The notes: generated from the sequence alone by a model not told the origin. Shown: positions 1 through 9,359, counted from the first letter of the stretch. The stretch: DNA of 64,000 nucleotides from Acinetobacter tandoii DSM 14970 = CIP 107469 (GCF_000400735.1 NZ_KE007366.1:434001-498000), one strand, 5' to 3'. Numbers and translations: made by a program.

Positions 1-1
1 A

Positions 2-2491
2 ACGGCTACAAATCCGAATGCTTCTGCAGATGCATATTTGCAACATGCACGAGGGTTTAAAATTGAACCGTTAAAAGGTCATTACACTCAAGAACTTTAT
101 CGCGATTTTAAAAATCGAAACTTAGTTACTGCAACAGTTCGCTTTCAACTTGCACCAGGTATTTTCTGGGAACGTTTTATCGATCGTCCTGAACGTTTTG
201 GACGTATGAAAGCAAATTTCATTGGTGAGTGGAAAGGACTTTCCTGGTCTGTTCATAACTTAGATGAACTTTGTAATGCTGGCAGTATTTGGCTGACTGA
301 AGGCATCTTTAATAGCATTGCCCTTGCTCAATCAGAGCTGATCAGTATCAGCACCATGAATAGCAGTAATTATCCGAATAAAATCCTTCAGCAAATCGCT
401 GCTCGATGCACAGAACTTAAGAAAGATCGCCCTCGCCTCATTTGGGCATTGGATAACGACAAAGCAGGCAAGAAATTCTTGCCTAAACAAATTAACCAAG
501 CCACTGAGGATGGTTGGGTTTCTACCGCAGCATTACCTCCAGTCGGTAAAGACTGGAATGACTTATTCCAGAATGGTCAGCTCACACCAAAAGACCAGGA
601 TAAATATATCCACTACGGCAAGCTACAAATTGCTAAAACTGCAGAAGAAGCAGGCTTACTGATTTATAACTTTTATAACAATAGCCTTGCAAAATTCTTC
701 TTCAACCATGCCTATCGTACTTACTGGTGGGAGTTAGATTTCAAAAAATTTAATCTCGTACTAGAAGCCACAGAACAAGCTCAAGGTTCAATTTTGTCTG
801 AAGATGAAAAGCGCGAGCAGGCGCTTAAAAACAGTTCTTCAGTCGTTGAAATCTGCAACGCACAACTCGAACCTCTCTATTTCCAACGCAATGAAATTAC
901 CGACGAGAGTTGGTATTACTTTCATATCCAATCACCGTGGGGAGAGGTCAAAGCCACCTTCACACCCGAACATATTTCCTCACGTAGTAAATTTAAACCC
1001 CGTGTTATGGGGGTTTTATCTGGGGCAATGTGGACTGGAACCGATCAACAGCTCGAAACCTTTATCAAGCGTAAAACTGAGCGACTGAGAGAAGTCAAAA
1101 CCATTGACTTTATTGGCTATAGCAAAGAACACGATATTTATATTTTCGACCAATTTGCTGTGCATAAAGGTCAAGTTATCCCCAAGAACGAACACGATTA
1201 TTTCAAAACAAATAAAAAGGAGATCAAGACATTGGCTTCTACACCCGTTATTCATTTAACAACCAAGAAAGAATTTAAGCCAACATGGTGGCGTGATTAC
1301 TACGACTTAAATGGCGAAGTAGGATTAATTCTTTTAGCTTGGTGGACTGGCTCATATTTTGCCGAGCAGATCCGTGCTCAGCACTCATCCTATCCTTTCT
1401 TTGAACTTGTTGGCCAAGCAGGTTCAGGTAAATCAACACTGATTGAAATGCTATGGAAGTTTAGCGGTCGTGAATCATACGAGGGCTTTGACCCAAATAA
1501 ATCAACCAGTGTGGCGATTTATCGTAACTTTGCCCAAACCTCAAATATGCCGATCGTCCTCATTGAGGGCGACCGTAACGATCAACAGGCATCACAAAAA
1601 GCCAAATTTAGTTGGGACGAATTAAAAGATGCTTTTAACGGTCGTGCAATTCGTTCTAAAGGCTTAAAAACCGCAGGTAATGAAACCTACGAACCACCGT
1701 TCCGAGCTGCAGTCATGATCAGCCAGAACACCCCTATTCAAGCATCTGAAGCAATTCTTTCACGTACTCTGCACATTTCTGTCGACACCAAAGGACACAG
1801 TTTAGAGAAAAAGAATATTGCGACCCGTTTGTCGCAAATGCCATTAGATGAAGCATGTACTTACATGACTTATTGCTTAAAAAATGAAAGTAAGATTTTA
1901 GAGACCTACTTCAACAACTTAAAACAAATTGAAGCAGACTTTCATGCCAAAGGCATAACCCACGTGCGTATTGCCCTATGTCATGCCCAAGTATCAGCGA
2001 TGATCGATGCATTGGCCGAGCATGTATTCAAAAAAGAAATTAGTGCAACTGAGATCCAAAATTCAAAAACCATGCTTGAAAACATGGCGCGCAAACGTGT
2101 CGATGAAATTGGCTTAGACCATATCTACGTTCAACAGTTTTGGGATGCTTATGAATACCTCAATGGCATCCGTACCTCACATTTCCATCTTAATCATTAC
2201 GAGCCTACCGAGGCTCATATCGCAATCAATCTTAATGAAATTTACAAGGTCGCAGCGAGAAATTTCCAAGCCCTGCCCGATGTAAATGAAATGAGAAATT
2301 TACTACGCACAAGCAAACGCTACAAATTCATCGAAGCAAATAAGCCAGTCCGTTCATCTAAGTACCCTGCAGATGAAGTTAAGCAAATCGGAGATAAAAC
2401 CAATGACAACCCAATCCAATCAGACCGTATTGTTAAATGTTGGATTTTCACCAATCCAAATCAAATTAAACAACCAGGATCTAAAAAGTAA
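2..2491 (+). CDS. Toprim/helicase-type primase-helicase of element 1 (5' end outside window)
   Basis: Likely a combined primase and ATPase/helicase used to replicate the element. The frame is open from the first bases of the window, so the true start is upstream; the TTG at 38 is only an internal codon. The N-terminal part shows Toprim features: an acidic residue in WLTEGIFNSIAL, the DxD of LIWALDNDKAGKK, and GKDWND. A DUF927-like region follows, with the Walker A motif GQAGSGKST at about residue 460 and an acidic ATPase segment after it (IVLIEGDRND). It leads a rightward group of small genes ending in SSB and an HTH gene. The family is clear in outline; the exact Pfam boundaries are inferred. 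Confidence 0.75.
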   Translation, partial: TATNPNASADAYLQHARGFKIEPLKGHYTQELYRDFKNRNLVTATVRFQLAPGIFWERFIDRPERFGRMKANFIGEWKGLSWSVHNLDELCNAGSIWLTEGIFNSIALAQSELISISTMNSSNYPNKILQQIAARCTELKKDRPRLIWALDNDKAGKKFLPKQINQATEDGWVSTAALPPVGKDWNDLFQNGQLTPKDQDKYIHYGKLQIAKTAEEAGLLIYNFYNNSLAKFFFNHAYRTYWWELDFKKFNLVLEATEQAQGSILSEDEKREQALKNSSSVVEICNAQLEPLYFQRNEITDESWYYFHIQSPWGEVKATFTPEHISSRSKFKPRVMGVLSGAMWTGTDQQLETFIKRKTERLREVKTIDFIGYSKEHDIYIFDQFAVHKGQVIPKNEHDYFKTNKKEIKTLASTPVIHLTTKKEFKPTWWRDYYDLNGEVGLILLAWWTGSYFAEQIRAQHSSYPFFELVGQAGSGKSTLIEMLWKFSGRESYEGFDPNKSTSVAIYRNFAQTSNMPIVLIEGDRNDQQASQKAKFSWDELKDAFNGRAIRSKGLKTAGNETYEPPFRAAVMISQNTPIQASEAILSRTLHISVDTKGHSLEKKNIATRLSQMPLDEACTYMTYCLKNESKILETYFNNLKQIEADFHAKGITHVRIALCHAQVSAMIDALAEHVFKKEISATEIQNSKTMLENMARKRVDEIGLDHIYVQQFWDAYEYLNGIRTSHFHLNHYEPTEAHIAINLNEIYKVAARNFQALPDVNEMRNLLRTSKRYKFIEANKPVRSSKYPADEVKQIGDKTNDNPIQSDRIVKCWIFTNPNQIKQPGSKK

Positions 2492-2560
2492 TTACTGAAA
2501 CTAAAACACATGCAAAAGCGGCAACTTCTGCATGTGTCACACAACCACTGGAGAGCAATT

Positions 2561-3196
2561 ATGCAAAACGATTCTAACGTAGAAATGGCATCACCTGAGA
2601 GTCAATTCATTAATAATGTGGGTTTAAAGAAAGCAAAAGATATTATTCAGAACATGCCTGAAGGCGCTAGATATTGGGTAATAACGACTGGTTATCACAA
2701 TGATATTCCAGATTTTTCACAATACAAATTCCAGCATCTCTATAACTTAGAACTTTTAAAAAAACATATTGAGGAATATGAACAGACCCATGGTGTTAAT
2801 TTTGGCATTCCTGAATATCTTCTTTGTGAGCCACGTACTTACAAAGTAAATCTGAATTCATGGCATGAATCTACATGTGACCTTGAGTTTACGATCGTCA
2901 TCAAATGTACAGATGACCAACTACATGAGCACAATAACTTTTGGGCAGGCCATCAGCATCGCCTTGAAGAGAGCAACGGTGATGTTGTGGCAATCATATT
3001 AAAGATGATCGGTCGCAAAGTTTTTTGGTTTTGCTACGAGAATGGTTTTTCACCCTTCTCTGGAGCTGAATATGCAAATGAGATTTTTCAACAGGAAGGA
3101 TGGTTATCAGATTGTTTTGAAATCACCAAGTTACATTTTGAAAACTTAGTCGATGATGATGAATTTGAATTTGAACCTGTAGCGGTGGAGGGTTAA
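2561..3196 (+). CDS. Hypothetical protein of element 1, 211 aa
   Basis: I do not recognise a family. The ATG at 2561 was chosen over an upstream in-frame start at 2510 because GGAG precedes it at normal distance. The product is soluble, acidic at the C-terminus (VDDDEFEFEPV) and rich in aromatic residues, with no membrane segment. It lies 69 bp after the primase-helicase gene and 3 bp before the next gene, so it is probably co-transcribed with the replication genes. A role in element replication or host takeover is only a guess from position. Confidence 0.65.
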   Translation: MQNDSNVEMASPESQFINNVGLKKAKDIIQNMPEGARYWVITTGYHNDIPDFSQYKFQHLYNLELLKKHIEEYEQTHGVNFGIPEYLLCEPRTYKVNLNSWHESTCDLEFTIVIKCTDDQLHEHNNFWAGHQHRLEESNGDVVAIILKMIGRKVFWFCYENGFSPFSGAEYANEIFQQEGWLSDCFEITKLHFENLVDDDEFEFEPVAVEG

Positions 3197-3199
3197 GCC

Positions 3200-3517
3200 A
3201 TGTCTAATTATCGCTGTAATTGTGGCGGTTTAATCCTGCCAAATTTTGAAGCCTATCAAGTGGGTGATGAAGTCAACTTTATGATCCAGAAACGCAAAAG
3301 CATCGGCAATGGAAAAATTTCAGTCAACCAAACTGCACATACAGGAAAAATTACTCAAATTGATGGTGATGACATTACAGTCAAAGCCCATGTACGAACT
3401 TACGAACTTTCGCGCTTTGAAATTACGCCAAAGGATGCACCAGGACCAATTGAATATTTCCGCATTGGTCAATGCCGTTGTGAATTAGATCAGGAGCAAA
3501 AACCATGCGCGGAGTAA
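3200..3517 (+). CDS. Hypothetical protein with N-terminal Cys pair, 105 aa
   Basis: Unknown function. The N-terminus reads YRCNCGGLI and the C-terminus contains two more cysteines in GQCRCEL, so a metal-binding fold is possible. The middle looks like a small beta-barrel (repeated short strands [16 protein letters not shown]). GGAGG lies upstream of the ATG at 3200. The 3' end overlaps the start of the SSB gene by 13 bases, which implies translational coupling with ssb. Confidence 0.65.
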   Translation: MSNYRCNCGGLILPNFEAYQVGDEVNFMIQKRKSIGNGKISVNQTAHTGKITQIDGDDITVKAHVRTYELSRFEITPKDAPGPIEYFRIGQCRCELDQEQKPCAE

Positions 3518-3858
3518 ATAAAGTCATTTTAGTCGGTTCACTTGGTGCGGATCCTGAAAGCAAGACCTTTCCAAATGGTGGTTCATTGTGTCAATTCTCT
3601 ATAGCCACATCGGGAAAATGGCAAGACAAACAATCTGGCAATTGGATTGAAAATACAGAATGGCACCGAATTGTAGTCAAAAACCGCTTAGGTGAAATTG
3701 CCCAGCAATACCTGAAAAAAGGTTCAAAAGTCTACATTGAAGGCAAGCTGCGTACCCGTTCATGGCACGATCAAAATAACCAGGAACGCTACACCACAGA
3801 AGTACATGCAGAAACTATGCAAATGCTGGATTCAGCACCACAGGCCAATAGTTATTAA
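3505..3858 (+). CDS. ssb: Single-stranded DNA-binding protein of element 1
   Basis: An OB-fold SSB of 117 aa, coating single-stranded DNA during replication of the element. Family signatures are visible: the start [20 protein letters not shown], then [35 protein letters not shown]. It is shorter than chromosomal SSB (typically about 180-200 aa) and lacks the long Gly/Gln linker and the acidic DDDIPF-type tip that recruits host repair proteins. Element 2 encodes a similar short SSB (41111-41437). It overlaps the gene before it by 13 bases. Confidence 0.92.
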   Translation: MRGVNKVILVGSLGADPESKTFPNGGSLCQFSIATSGKWQDKQSGNWIENTEWHRIVVKNRLGEIAQQYLKKGSKVYIEGKLRTRSWHDQNNQERYTTEVHAETMQMLDSAPQANSY

Positions 3859-3869
3859 AGGGATGAACA

Positions 3870-4067
3870 ATGGACTTTCAAAACATTATAAAAGCTCGTC
3901 AGGCGATTACGGATAAGCATGGTACCAAAAAACCACAATTAACTTTTGGCGGTGAAATGCCTTGTCCAATCTGTGACAAAGGTACATTAGGCTATCAAAT
4001 CAGTGCAGTGAATGGGCATATCAATGCAAGTTGTGAGACTGAAGAATGTGTTCATTGGATGGAATAA
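3870..4067 (+). CDS. Small zinc-ribbon-like protein, 65 aa
   Basis: Unknown small protein 11 bp after ssb. The C-terminal half has CPICDKGTLGYQISA followed by CETEEC, a four-cysteine pattern typical of a small zinc ribbon. Such proteins in satellite elements may contact nucleic acid or accompany the primase, but that is inference. AGGGATG upstream of the ATG serves as ribosome-binding site. The stop is followed within 3 bases by the next small gene. Confidence 0.6.
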   Translation: MDFQNIIKARQAITDKHGTKKPQLTFGGEMPCPICDKGTLGYQISAVNGHINASCETEECVHWME

Positions 4068-4069
4068 AT

Positions 4070-4225
4070 ATGAATTTCATCGAATGGTTTAAAACCACCA
4101 AAGAATATGGCCAACTAAGTTGGACATATTCAGAAGCTCAAATTTTCGAGCATAACGGCACTGAATACAGTTTCATGTGTGTCAGTACTGCATATCAGGC
4201 TTTTGAATATTTAAAGAAAGGATAA
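4070..4225 (+). CDS. Small hypothetical protein, 51 aa
   Basis: An open frame of 51 codons from the ATG at 4070, starting two bases after the previous stop. The product begins MNFIEWFKTTKEYGQ and ends in FEYLKKG. It has no recognisable domain. Tight packing between two other genes of the same strand supports it as real; there is no independent evidence. Confidence 0.45.
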   Translation: MNFIEWFKTTKEYGQLSWTYSEAQIFEHNGTEYSFMCVSTAYQAFEYLKKG

Positions 4226-4231
4226 TGACAA

Positions 4232-4408
4232 ATGAAATGGTATCCAATGGTAAAAGTCGCTGCTGAACTTGGTATCTGTGTAAATACCTTTAAAAAGCAT
4301 TATCTGGCAAAGTACCCACCAGAGCGCGTGTTTGTTAATCGTAAAGAATGGACCGAAGCAACACTAAATCTAATGAAGTCAGACAAAAATATTGGTTCTG
4401 CAGCATAA
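4232..4408 (+). CDS. Small HTH protein, excisionase/AlpA-like, 58 aa
   Basis: A 58-aa protein with a predicted helix-turn-helix (MVKVAAELGICVNTFKKHY) and a basic C-terminal half (VFVNRKEWTEA), the size and layout of MerR-like excisionases and AlpA-type regulators. It converges on the integrase gene, with a bidirectional terminator between them. In P4-like elements such a protein directs the integrase toward excision or activates its gene. Start at the ATG 4232 with AAAGGATAATG just upstream. Confidence 0.55.
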   Translation: MKWYPMVKVAAELGICVNTFKKHYLAKYPPERVFVNRKEWTEATLNLMKSDKNIGSAA

Positions 4409-4409
4409 C

Positions 4410-4436
4410 AAAAGGGGCTAATTGCCCCCTTTTTAA
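4410..4436. terminator. Bidirectional Rho-independent terminator
   Basis: AAAGGGGC and GCCCCCTTTT form a stem with a short AT loop. The A-run before and T-run after let it work for both strands. It separates the rightward replication/HTH genes from the leftward integrase gene. Confidence 0.8.
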
Positions 4437-4445
4437 TATTCATTG

Positions 4446-5580
4446 CTAACCTTTTAACCAACTATCAACTTCTCTTGCATACCACTCCATCATTTCTACA
4501 CGTTCAGCCCAATACTCTGCGCGGTTATAAATGCCCCGAATCTTATCTTTTGGTACATGGGCTATCTGGTATTCAATAACATCATATCTAAACTTAGCTG
4601 AGTCATTTGCGTGGGTCGAAAAAACGGAACGAAAACCATGTGTCGTCATCCGTCCAGCGTAGCCATTGCGCTTAATGATGGCCAAGATACTTTCGGATCT
4701 GGCTGGTAAATCAGGTTTATGTGCATGTCTAAAAATAAAACCTTCACTTTTCCGTCGGTCATACAAGGTTTTAAATAACTCAACAGTCTGATCAGTGAGT
4801 GGTACCACATGATCCCGACGCATTTTCATTCTTGATGCAGGAATCACCCATTCACGCGTTTCAAAATTAATTTCTTTTGTGTCCCAACGCGCTAAAAGAA
4901 GTTCAGAAATACGAACAGCCGTATAACAGGCTAATTTAATTGCAATCATCAAGTCTTCTGAAACTTGCGAACGCTGCACCCTTCCCCAAAATTCAGGCAT
5001 TTCGGCAGGCTTTAAAGCTGCCAAATTTTCTACTTCCTGTTTCGGTATAACATCAGCTACCAGTAAGCATGGATTTTTCTCGGTGTAATCTGAAGCGATC
5101 GCAAAATTAAAGACATCACTCAAAAGCCTTAAAGAACGTTTGGCAGTTTCAATCGTACCTTTGGCCACAATATTTTTAACGCTATTAACGACCTGTTTTC
5201 GTTCTAATTCATCAACACTGATATTTTCAAAGTCTGCAGTAATGTAACCAAGCCGATAAACAACTGTATCAATGTACTTTTGGCTGCTCCAACTTGGCCG
5301 CATAATTTCAAGCCATTCTTGAATAACTTCCTTTACTGTTGGGGCATTCAGCTTTTTACCTGTAATTTGCTGCTTAAAATCACGGGCCAATTGCCTAGCA
5401 TCTTTACAGCCTGTTTCTGGATATTCACCTAGCGTTTTTTGATTCTGTTTACCCTGGTGTCGGTATGACAGCACCCATTTCTTTTTCCCTGTTGGAAATA
5501 CAGAAATGATTAGCCCTTCCCCATCAGCAATTGAATATCTTTTTTCCTGTGGCTTTAAATTTTTTACTTGTACGTCAGAA
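4446..5580 (-). pseudogene. P4-type tyrosine integrase of element 1, main fragment cut off from its start codon by the Mu-like prophage
   Basis: This fragment holds all but the first three codons of a tyrosine recombinase that would insert and excise element 1. Catalytic motifs are present: the first Arg in AVRISELLLARW, HGFRSVFSTHAND, and the nucleophile Tyr in IRGIYNRAEY. The arm-binding DUF4102 region is also here (SIADGEGLIISVFPTGKK). The frame stays open to 5594 but has no ATG, GTG or TTG before the GTG at 5474, which would delete the arm-binding domain. Joining 5580 directly to 39119 gives ATG-CTT-TCT-GAC and a 379-aa integrase. The Mu-like phage therefore separated it from start codon and promoter. 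The product is probably not made, or only as a truncated form. Confidence 0.9.
5576..5580 (+). repeat. Target-site duplication CAGAA (left copy)
   Basis: CAGAA directly precedes the prophage end TGTGACTTATTAATTC. The same five bases follow the right end at 39114-39118. A 5-bp duplication is characteristic of Mu-family transposition. Confidence 0.93.
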
Positions 5581-5783
5581 TGTGACTTATTAATTCATTC
5601 TGCACTGGAGTGATGCGGGAAGATTCGGGAAGTCCTGGGATTATGTGGGATGAAAGCTTGAGCTGATAAGCATTTGAGGATTTTTTTAAGGGCAAACCAG
5701 GTTGAACTTGATTTGCCCTTTATTTTGCACTGAATTTTGCGGTTTCTCTGGATGTGTAGTTTTTTTAGTTTTTATTTTGCACT
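5581..5783 (+). other. Prophage left end (attL) with three transposase-binding sites
   Basis: TGCACT cores occur at 5601-5606, 5726-5731 and 5778-5783. Two have the extended form TTTATTTTGCACT and the outermost reads TTCATTCTGCACT. Their distances from the end are 20, 145 and 197 bp. The wide gap between sites 1 and 2 mirrors Mu L1-L2, where host HU bends the DNA. The third site lies in the last codons of the leftward gene at 5765. Confidence 0.8.
5688..5724. terminator. Inverted repeat, possible terminator inside the left end
   Basis: AAGGGCAAA (5688-5696) pairs with TTTGCCCTT (5712-5720), with a 15-base loop. A T-rich tail follows on the + strand. It could stop transcription entering the prophage from the left, or transcripts leaving the leftward early genes. 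It also lies in the stretch between transposase sites 1 and 2, so an architectural role is possible. Confidence 0.4.
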
Positions 5784-6046
5784 GTTTGAATGAGAGGAAT
5801 TCGGTTTAATAATGCTTCAACAGTTGCCCCTACCGTTTGGGTAATGGCCTTGTCTGGGCTGTTGAGATTATCCAGGTTAAATTGCAGTGTGCAGAGTTCT
5901 TCATTTGCGAGCTTTAGGACTATAGATATTGGCTGGGTCTTTGTACGTTTTGAGAAAATTCCTAAAGCATTTGATGGTAATTCAATTCCAGCTTTGGCTA
6001 AGCTAGACAGACTACCATTATTATTTTCAAGCATGTTACGAAACAC
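5765..6046 (-). CDS. Hypothetical protein downstream of the repressor, 93 aa
   Basis: Leftward open frame overlapping the end of the repressor gene by 11 bases and ending near the prophage left end. The product (MFRNMLENNNGSLSSLAKAG...) has no domain I recognise. Its position suggests co-expression with the repressor in the lysogen, as with genes that modulate repressor stability or exclude other phages; that is inference. The last codons overlap transposase site L3. Confidence 0.55.
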   Translation of the reverse strand: MFRNMLENNNGSLSSLAKAGIELPSNALGIFSKRTKTQPISIVLKLANEELCTLQFNLDNLNSPDKAITQTVGATVEALLNRIPLIQTVQNKN

Positions 6047-6659
6047 TCCTTATAAGTTGGTCTAATGCGGATTTCAAGTGCTCTTGAGTCCATGGCTTGT
6101 CATAATAGAAGTTGTAAATGACTAAAATCAATTCAGTTTTTTTCGATGGCGACATAGAGCGTCGCGTCTCTTTCAGTGCTTTTTCAATCAAGCTAATACA
6201 GGCTTTTAGCAGCTCTTCACTTACATTGTTTAAATTACCATTAAAGAAAAGCGTGCTAATAAATTCGGCTTTGTCGTCTGGTGTCATGGTGCCGTTGGCA
6301 ATCTCCAGAGCTTTTTCAGCTGTTTCAATAGACTGCATCAGCAGCTGCTGATCTATGCTTAAAGGCACGTCTGTCTTAACACTGTGATCCGCTACAGCAA
6401 CAGGCTGTGCTGTTTCAGGGTTTTCTAGAAATGGCTCTCCTATTCCGTCATTCAACCATTGATAGCTACACCCTATTAATTGCGCCCAATGTTTAACTGT
6501 TTTCGGTAAAGGTTTTTTTTGACGATTCTTTGCTGACTGAAATGCCGACTTATTAATTCCTTTTGATTCAGCCCAAGGATATGGACGTTCTTCGCCAATC
6601 AAGAACTGCATTCTCTCCCAAAATTTTAAATCACGATCTTGAGTAACATCCATTTGCAT
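6036..6659 (-). CDS. Mu-like phage repressor (CI/c-type HTH protein)
   Basis: Probable lysogeny repressor of about 207 aa. The N-terminal part contains an HTH-like segment (FWERMQFLIGEERPYPWAESKGINKSAFQSAK cut across positions 10-40), typical of CI-type phage regulators, including a WAQLIGCSYQWLNDGIGEP stretch often found in them. It is transcribed leftward, divergent from ner and the transposase genes. AT-rich operator-like repeats lie between them (6696-6821). The start at 6659 (MQMDVTQDRD) is preferred over 6692 because the latter would extend into the operator region; this is not certain. Unlike CI it has no clear autocleavage protease domain. Confidence 0.7.
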   Translation of the reverse strand: MQMDVTQDRDLKFWERMQFLIGEERPYPWAESKGINKSAFQSAKNRQKKPLPKTVKHWAQLIGCSYQWLNDGIGEPFLENPETAQPVAVADHSVKTDVPLSIDQQLLMQSIETAEKALEIANGTMTPDDKAEFISTLFFNGNLNNVSEELLKACISLIEKALKETRRSMSPSKKTELILVIYNFYYDKPWTQEHLKSALDQLIRSVS

Positions 6660-6882
6660 ATACCACACCTTAAATGCAAAACCTGCACGCAAAAATTGAA
6701 TACTTTTTGCATAAAAACAATTAAATAAAAATCAATCATTTAATAGATTTTGAATACTTTTAAATAAAATTAATATGCAAAAGCATTGATTTGAATATTT
6801 TTGCATACTAATATGTATTCAGATTAGGCAATTGCCCAATCTAACGAGTTTAAAAAAAGCCATATTGGCCTAGGAGTTCTAC
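6660..6882. promoter_or_regulatory. Divergent early promoter/operator region
   Basis: Three direct copies of TTGAATAcTTTT-type sequence occur: 6696-6712 (TTGAATACTTTTTGCAT), 6750-6765 and 6791-6806. A further inverted half, TGAATACAT, is read on the minus strand at 6814-6821, and ATGCAAAA elements occur in both directions. They lie between the repressor gene and ner, so they are the natural operators for repressor and/or Ner binding. The exact -10/-35 boxes cannot be separated from the AT-rich background. Confidence 0.6.
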
Positions 6883-7155
6883 ATGGGTTCTATGCGAAAT
6901 CCACCCAAAGAACAAGTTTGGGATAGACATGAAATAAAAGCTGCAATTGAGCGTAAGTGTAAGAGCCTTACAGCTTTAGCGCGCCTTTATGACATGCCTT
7001 CTCAAACTATCCGCAATGCCTTGGATAAACCAAGTAAAAGCGGAGAACTTGTTATTGCAGACTTTCTAGGTGAACCAGTACACGTACTGTTTCCTGATAG
7101 ATGGACTGAGAATAACAAACGAATCTATCCACGAACCTTAAAGCGCAAACAGTAG
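6883..7155 (+). CDS. ner: Ner/Nlp-family DNA-binding regulator
   Basis: A 90-aa protein of the Ner/Nlp family. In Mu it represses the divergent early and repressor promoters after infection. Family features are visible: WDRHEIKAAIERKCKSLTAL, an HTH in LARLYDMPSQTIRNALD, then GEPVHVLFPDRW. It is the first rightward gene, facing the repressor across the operator region, and is followed 11 bp later by the transposase gene. AGGAG precedes the ATG at 6883; the ATG at 6892 is an alternative. Confidence 0.9.
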   Translation: MGSMRNPPKEQVWDRHEIKAAIERKCKSLTALARLYDMPSQTIRNALDKPSKSGELVIADFLGEPVHVLFPDRWTENNKRIYPRTLKRKQ

Positions 7156-7165
7156 GAGTTCGTTG

Positions 7166-9316
7166 ATGGAATTATTTTATAGTATTCAGGAATTAGTTGA
7201 ATTGCAATTAGTTATTCAAAACCCACAGTTTCCTAATAACCGTCAAGGTTTTGAATACCGCGCAAAAAAAGAGAAATGGGATTTTAAAGAAGAGAAATCT
7301 ACTGGTAGAAATGGCACTAAACGTATGTATTTAGTTCCAGTTGAATTAGCCATTAGTATTCAAAATCATCTAAAACCTATTTCTACTGCGGCTGCAATTA
7401 ATAAGTCTGAGCTTCTTGTTTCTGAAGTTAAAGATGCTACCAATTTAATGAATTGGCAGCGTGAAATTGCTGAGAACCGTTTGTTTGTGGTGCGCTACAT
7501 TCAGCAGCAGATCAAGCAAGGTATGAAAAAGACACCTGCAATCGAGCAATTTATTGCAGATGCTGATGCCCTTTTATTGCCTGAAGAAATGCAGCTGGCG
7601 GTTCAGAAAGCCAATGCCAAAGCTGGTGAAGGTCGCACTGTTTCACGTCGTAGCGTGTTCGACTGGGTGAAAACTGTAGAAGATGCTGAACAACATAAAA
7701 TCAATGTGATCAGTGTTTTGGCACCTAAAGCACGTCGTTCAGACATCCCTGTTTGGGCAATGGATTTATTAACGCTTTGGGCACAACCGCAAAAGCCAAG
7801 CTTGGCGGCTGTGTTGGAACTGCTTCCAAATTATTTGAAAGCAGATGTTCCCTGCCCTACTTACAACCAAGCCTATCGTTTCATTAAAGAAAAAATGGGT
7901 AATGTTGAGGCGCAACGTGGCCGTATGGGCAACCGTGAGTTGAAAAACTTACAGCCATTTATCCGCCGTGATACTGAGCAGCTATTACCGACTGATGTTT
8001 ATACCGCAGATGGTCATTGCTTTGATGCAGAAGTAGCACACCCGATGCATGGTAAGCCTTTTCGTCCTGAGATCACCGCCATTATTGATGTGGCAACACG
8101 TCGTCTGGTGGGCTGGTCGATTGATCTTGCAGAAAGTGGCTGGGCTGTTTTGGATGCTGTGCGTATGAGTGCTTGCGAATGCGGTATTCCTGCAATTTTC
8201 TATGTGGATAACGGCTCCGGTTATAAAAACCAGATGATGGGTGCAAAAGGCCGCGGTGTGATGGCCCGTTTAAATACCGAAATGAGCCATGCCCTTCCAT
8301 ACAACTCGCAAGCCAAAGGTTTGATTGAACGCAGTCACCAGACTTTATGGATCAAAGCTGCCAAAAATTTACCGTCATATATTGGTAAAGATATGGATGC
8401 AGAAGCCAGCAACAAGATGTTCAAGCTCACTCGAAGCGAAATTAAACAGATTGGCGTTTCAAAAGGGTTAATTAGCTGGACTGATTTTCTGGATTATGCA
8501 GCTAAAGTTGTGAATGACTACAACAATAAACCGCATAGCAGCCTGAAACGCATTACCGACCCTGTGACTTTTAAAAAGCGTCATCAAAGTCCGTTAGAAG
8601 CGTGGAATGAAGCGTTAGAAATGGGTGCACCGATTGACCGAGTTGAAGACTGGGATGCCGAAGATCTGTTTCGCCCTTATGAAGAACGTAAAGTGCGCCG
8701 CGGTGAAATTGAGCTATTTGGCAACCGTTACTTTAGCCAAGAGCTATCTGAGTTTCACGGCGACACAGTGCTGGTGGGCTATGACATACACAATGCTGAC
8801 CAAATTACAGTACGTGACGAAGATGGTCGCTTGATTTGCTATGCGAAATGGAATGCAAACAAACGTGCTTACTTCCCGCAAACAAAAGTTGAACAGGCGC
8901 GTCAACGTCGTGCTGATGGCCGCTTACGTCGCTTAGCTGTGAAACAGGACGAAGTTCGTCTGGAAGCTAATCCACAGTTGGTGATTGAGCACATGGAAAA
9001 CCAAAACGTTATTCCATTTAACGGCAACAAGCACCAACAGCTTATGGACGAATTAAATGCTTTACCTATACGCCAAGAAAAGGAAGTTATTTATTTCAAA
9101 GAGCCTGTTGTGACTTCGCCTATCACTGAACAAGCAAACCAAACTTTAACCCCAGTACAACGCTGGATGGAATTAGATCGACATATACAGAAAGGAGGGC
9201 AACTAACCCAAGAAAATCAGGACTTTTGGGAAATGTTCCAACTGTCTAAAAAGTTTAGGCAACTGGAAGAAGATGACGCTGAACTAAATACATATTTAGC
9301 CCAGCGCCAAGGTTAG
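7166..9316 (+). CDS. MuA-like DDE transposase (716 aa)
   Basis: Catalyses end cleavage and strand transfer for phage integration and replicative transposition. The N-terminal Mu-type DNA-binding domain is at about residues 1-60 (FEYRAKKEKWDFKEE), followed by the end-binding HTH domains. The RNase H-fold catalytic core has D282 (YTADGH), D348 (YVDNGSGYKN) and E388 (GLIERSHQ). The C-terminal beta-barrel and MuB-interacting tail follow. Length and Asp-Asp-Glu spacing are close to MuA. The ATG at 7166 has TAGGAG upstream and is preferred over the TTG at 7163. Its substrates are the six TGCACT sites at the prophage ends. Confidence 0.96.
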   Translation: MELFYSIQELVELQLVIQNPQFPNNRQGFEYRAKKEKWDFKEEKSTGRNGTKRMYLVPVELAISIQNHLKPISTAAAINKSELLVSEVKDATNLMNWQREIAENRLFVVRYIQQQIKQGMKKTPAIEQFIADADALLLPEEMQLAVQKANAKAGEGRTVSRRSVFDWVKTVEDAEQHKINVISVLAPKARRSDIPVWAMDLLTLWAQPQKPSLAAVLELLPNYLKADVPCPTYNQAYRFIKEKMGNVEAQRGRMGNRELKNLQPFIRRDTEQLLPTDVYTADGHCFDAEVAHPMHGKPFRPEITAIIDVATRRLVGWSIDLAESGWAVLDAVRMSACECGIPAIFYVDNGSGYKNQMMGAKGRGVMARLNTEMSHALPYNSQAKGLIERSHQTLWIKAAKNLPSYIGKDMDAEASNKMFKLTRSEIKQIGVSKGLISWTDFLDYAAKVVNDYNNKPHSSLKRITDPVTFKKRHQSPLEAWNEALEMGAPIDRVEDWDAEDLFRPYEERKVRRGEIELFGNRYFSQELSEFHGDTVLVGYDIHNADQITVRDEDGRLICYAKWNANKRAYFPQTKVEQARQRRADGRLRRLAVKQDEVRLEANPQLVIEHMENQNVIPFNGNKHQQLMDELNALPIRQEKEVIYFKEPVVTSPITEQANQTLTPVQRWMELDRHIQKGGQLTQENQDFWEMFQLSKKFRQLEEDDAELNTYLAQRQG

Positions 9317-9359
9317 ACGGTACGGCAATACCGCCCAATTACAAACAACTTATTATTTT

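Noticed and set aside
4446..5474. Integrase starting normally at GTG 5474
   Set aside because: This would remove the arm-binding domain, which is clearly encoded upstream up to the prophage border and continues into an ATG on the other side.
5618..5640. Late box-like GGGAAGATTCGGGAAG in the left end
   Set aside because: Does not match GGAA-N4-TTCC and no gene start follows at the usual distance.
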